The notes beneath the pieces are model-generated. The model was not told the DNA's origin. It did no database searches and worked only from the letters and a program-made list of their open reading frames with translations. This document shows, in pieces, positions 62,332 to 64,000 of a DNA stretch of 64,000 nt. Position 1 is the first letter of the stretch; every line of letters begins with the position of its first letter. The DNA comes from Sphingomonadales bacterium UBA6174. GTDB taxonomy: Bacteria; Pseudomonadota; Alphaproteobacteria; Sphingomonadales; Sphingomonadaceae. The DNA lies in NCBI GenBank assembly GCA_002422945.1, contig DITW01000053.1, positions 1-64,000 of the forward strand, read 5' to 3'. The position numbers were made by a program, and so were the translations under genes.

Positions 62332-63726
62332 TCAGTTCGCTTCCGGGGCAATCGCGCGATAAAGAGCGATCCGATAGCCGATCTGCGTGAGCCGCGTTCT
62401 GACCAACGCCTTGCGGGCGGTAGTCAGACTGCGTTGGGCATCCAATCGGGTGAAATAGGAATCGATGCCCGCGCGGTAGCGACGGTCGCTTAAGGTGAAG
62501 CTCTGTTCGCTGGCCGTGACCAGTCGGTTCTGCGCGGCCAGTTGCGCGTCGATTGTTTCTAACCCGGCAAGGGCATCGGCCACTTCGCGAAATGCGGTCT
62601 GGATCGTTTTTTCATAAGTAGCGATCAGGCCCTCGCGTCGCGCCTTGCTGGCCTCGAAATTCTCGCGCCCACCACCGCCGAAGATGGGAAAACTCGCGCT
62701 TGGCTGCACATCCCAACTGAACGCGCCATTGGTGAACAAGGCGGATAAGGCCGAACTCGTCGATCCGAGTGCCGAAGTCAGGCTGATCGTGGGGAAAAAA
62801 CGCGCGCGGGCCGCCGCGACATCGGCATAGCCTGCTTTCAGCTCGGCCTCGGCCTGCACCACATCGGGACGGCGCAGCAATATCTGTGATGACAGATCGG
62901 GCTGGGGTTGAATGATCGCGGGATCAAGCGCGGCAAGTCCGGTCGGCAATTGGCTGGATGGCACCGGCACGCCGACCAGCAGATTAAGCGCGTTGCGATC
63001 CTGCGCGACCTGCGTCATGGCAACGAGCCGGTCAGCCTCGGATGAGGCGAGCAGCCCTGCCGCCTGATTGACGTCAAGGCCGCTGACCAAGCCCGCTGCC
63101 TTGCGACTTTGGACGAGTTCGAGGCTGCGTTCGGCGGTGGCAAGGCTGGTTTCGCTTTCGCGCAACAGATCCTGATCGGCAGCCAATTGGATATAGGCAA
63201 GCGAGACCTCGGCCACCAAGGCGACACGCGCGGCCTTGGCACCCGCTTCGCTTGCGAGATAGCGTTGCCGGGCGGCTTCGTTCAGGCTCGCCATGCGACC
63301 GAACAGGTCGATTTCAAAGCTGGTAATGCCGATGGAAGTGGCCCAGTTTTCATTGCTCTCGTTGCTGTTCAACGGTCCCTCGATCTTGACCGAGCCATCC
63401 GCGGCAATGTTAGGCAGCCGATCGCGCTGCGCCCCGCGATATTGCGCCCGCGCCAGACCGATATTGGCGACCGTTATGCGTAAATCGCGATTGTTGATGA
63501 GGGCTGTCGTCAATAGCGCCTGCAATTTTTCATCGCGGATCAAGGCCTGCCACGACAAGGCGGCATCGACGCTGCCGCTGCTGGCGACGGGCGAGGGGGT
63601 GGGCGCTACCTGTTGTGGCCATTGGGCTGGCACGGGCATGGCGGGTTGCTTGTAGTCGCCCATCATGCAGGCCGACAGCATGGTCATGGTGCCGAGCGCG
63701 CAGGCAATGCGAAACGGGCGATTCAT
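62332..63726 (-). CDS. outer-membrane efflux lipoprotein (NodT/OprM family)
   Basis: This 464-aa TolC-like protein has a lipoprotein signal (LGTMTMLSAC, lipobox LSAC) and two OEP repeats with the typical LRxTVANIGLARAQY and LLxRPDVVQAEAEL motifs. It forms the outer-membrane channel of an RND pump. The ATG overlaps the stop of the RND transporter gene upstream (ATGA), so both form one operon. ATG 63726 has AGGAG about 13 nt upstream. Confidence 0.93.
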   Translation of the reverse strand: MNRPFRIACALGTMTMLSACMMGDYKQPAMPVPAQWPQQVAPTPSPVASSGSVDAALSWQALIRDEKLQALLTTALINNRDLRITVANIGLARAQYRGAQRDRLPNIAADGSVKIEGPLNSNESNENWATSIGITSFEIDLFGRMASLNEAARQRYLASEAGAKAARVALVAEVSLAYIQLAADQDLLRESETSLATAERSLELVQSRKAAGLVSGLDVNQAAGLLASSEADRLVAMTQVAQDRNALNLLVGVPVPSSQLPTGLAALDPAIIQPQPDLSSQILLRRPDVVQAEAELKAGYADVAAARARFFPTISLTSALGSTSSALSALFTNGAFSWDVQPSASFPIFGGGGRENFEASKARREGLIATYEKTIQTAFREVADALAGLETIDAQLAAQNRLVTASEQSFTLSDRRYRAGIDSYFTRLDAQRSLTTARKALVRTRLTQIGYRIALYRAIAPEAN

Positions 63727-64000
63727 GCTTGCTGCTCCTGTTGCTCGACGGGCGTGGCCGAGTGCGAGTGCGTCGTGCTGCCATGCCATTTGGCGTTGAT
63801 GCGTTCGGCGATGGTCACGACCATGTCGAAGAACATCGGGATATAATAGATCGCCAGCACAGTGGCGGTCAGCATTCCGCCCGCGACTGCGGTGCCGATG
63901 GCGATGCGGCTTTGCGCCCCAGCACCCGTGGCAAAGGCCAGCGGCAGCACGCCCGCGATAAAGGCGATGGACGTCATCAGGATCGGGCGGAAACGGATGC
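63723..64000 (-). CDS. RND efflux transporter, C-terminal end (partial)
   Basis: Only the last ~90 codons lie in the window; the gene continues beyond 64000. RFRPILMTSIAFIAGVLPLA and the following GTAVAGGMLTATVLAIYYIP helix are the hallmark C-terminal region of AcrB/MexB-type pumps. The stop overlaps the outer-membrane channel start. Confidence 0.93.
   Translation of the reverse strand, partial: IRFRPILMTSIAFIAGVLPLAFATGAGAQSRIAIGTAVAGGMLTATVLAIYYIPMFFDMVVTIAERINAKWHGSTTHSHSATPVEQQEQQA

Noticed and set aside
62147..62362. A 71-codon plus-strand frame in the gap before the efflux gene
   Set aside because: It overlaps the end of the efflux gene, has no ribosome site and shows no family pattern.

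Overview
The window looks like a GC-rich alphaproteobacterial chromosome, most likely a sphingomonad. The basis is two large TonB-dependent receptors of the sphingomonad type, a UrcA-family protein, an RND/NodT-type efflux pair, and a very high density of short-chain dehydrogenases, acyl-CoA enzymes and FCD-type GntR regulators. I see no rRNA, tRNA, CRISPR array, integrase or transposase. Nearly everything between 0.2 and 61 kb reads as one large catabolic region for a methyl-branched, probably isoprenoid (terpenoid-like or steroid side-chain-like) substrate. The exact substrate cannot be read from the sequence.

Layout. 0.2-9.0 kb: a LuxR regulator, then a tight operon of an unknown 515-aa protein, a biotin carrier protein, biotin carboxylase, a divergent pyruvate-carboxylase-type carboxyltransferase, an acyl-CoA ligase and an SCP-x-type thiolase. 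9.0-14.2 kb: a GntR/SurE pair on the minus strand, divergent from an operon of a free phosphohistidine (PEP-mobile) domain protein, an unknown 200-aa protein, a pyruvate-phosphate-dikinase-like protein without the PEP/pyruvate barrel, and a biotin-carrier paralogue that lacks the biotinyl lysine. 14.3-18.4 kb: APH-type phosphotransferase, CrtC/AttH-like protein, EthD-like protein, SDR and a second GntR. 18.7-24.4 kb: TonB receptor, a membrane-anchored linalool dehydratase/isomerase homologue, a small membrane protein and an SDR. 24.7-30.3 kb: acyl-CoA dehydrogenase, thiolase, an ACAD10/11-type dehydrogenase with its phosphotransferase, and nitronate monooxygenase. 30.5-36.9 kb: CrtC-like protein, P450, AraC, GFA protein, SDR, Zn-alcohol dehydrogenase and TetR. 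37.1-47.5 kb: a beta-oxidation operon including alpha-methylacyl-CoA racemase, then alcohol dehydrogenase, a phosphotransferase with a small partner, an SDR and a third GntR. 47.5-51.4 kb (minus): epoxide hydrolase, acyl-CoA synthetase and P450, followed by a LysR gene. 52.6-58.8 kb: SnoaL-like protein, phosphotransferase, aldehyde dehydrogenase, two SDRs, MDR oxidoreductase and a limonene-epoxide-hydrolase-like protein. 59.2-64 kb: second TonB receptor, UrcA and efflux genes.

How the parts could work together (inference). TonB receptors import the substrate. The LDI-like protein, P450s, epoxide hydrolases, alcohol and aldehyde dehydrogenases and SDRs functionalise it. Acyl-CoA ligases, dehydrogenases, hydratase, racemase and thiolases shorten methyl-branched acyl-CoAs, and phosphotransferase/ACAD11-type pairs deal with hydroxylated acyl-CoAs. 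The most unusual part is 1.3-14.2 kb. Its gene order fits a ketone -> beta-keto acid -> beta-ketoacyl-CoA -> thiolysis route that uses a biotin-dependent carboxylase instead of the known biotin-free acetone/acetophenone carboxylases, with a dikinase-like phosphorylating system under what appears to be the same operator. A TNGTNNNACNA-type palindrome (core GTCNGAC) recurs upstream of at least six transcription units and suggests a single FCD-GntR regulon.
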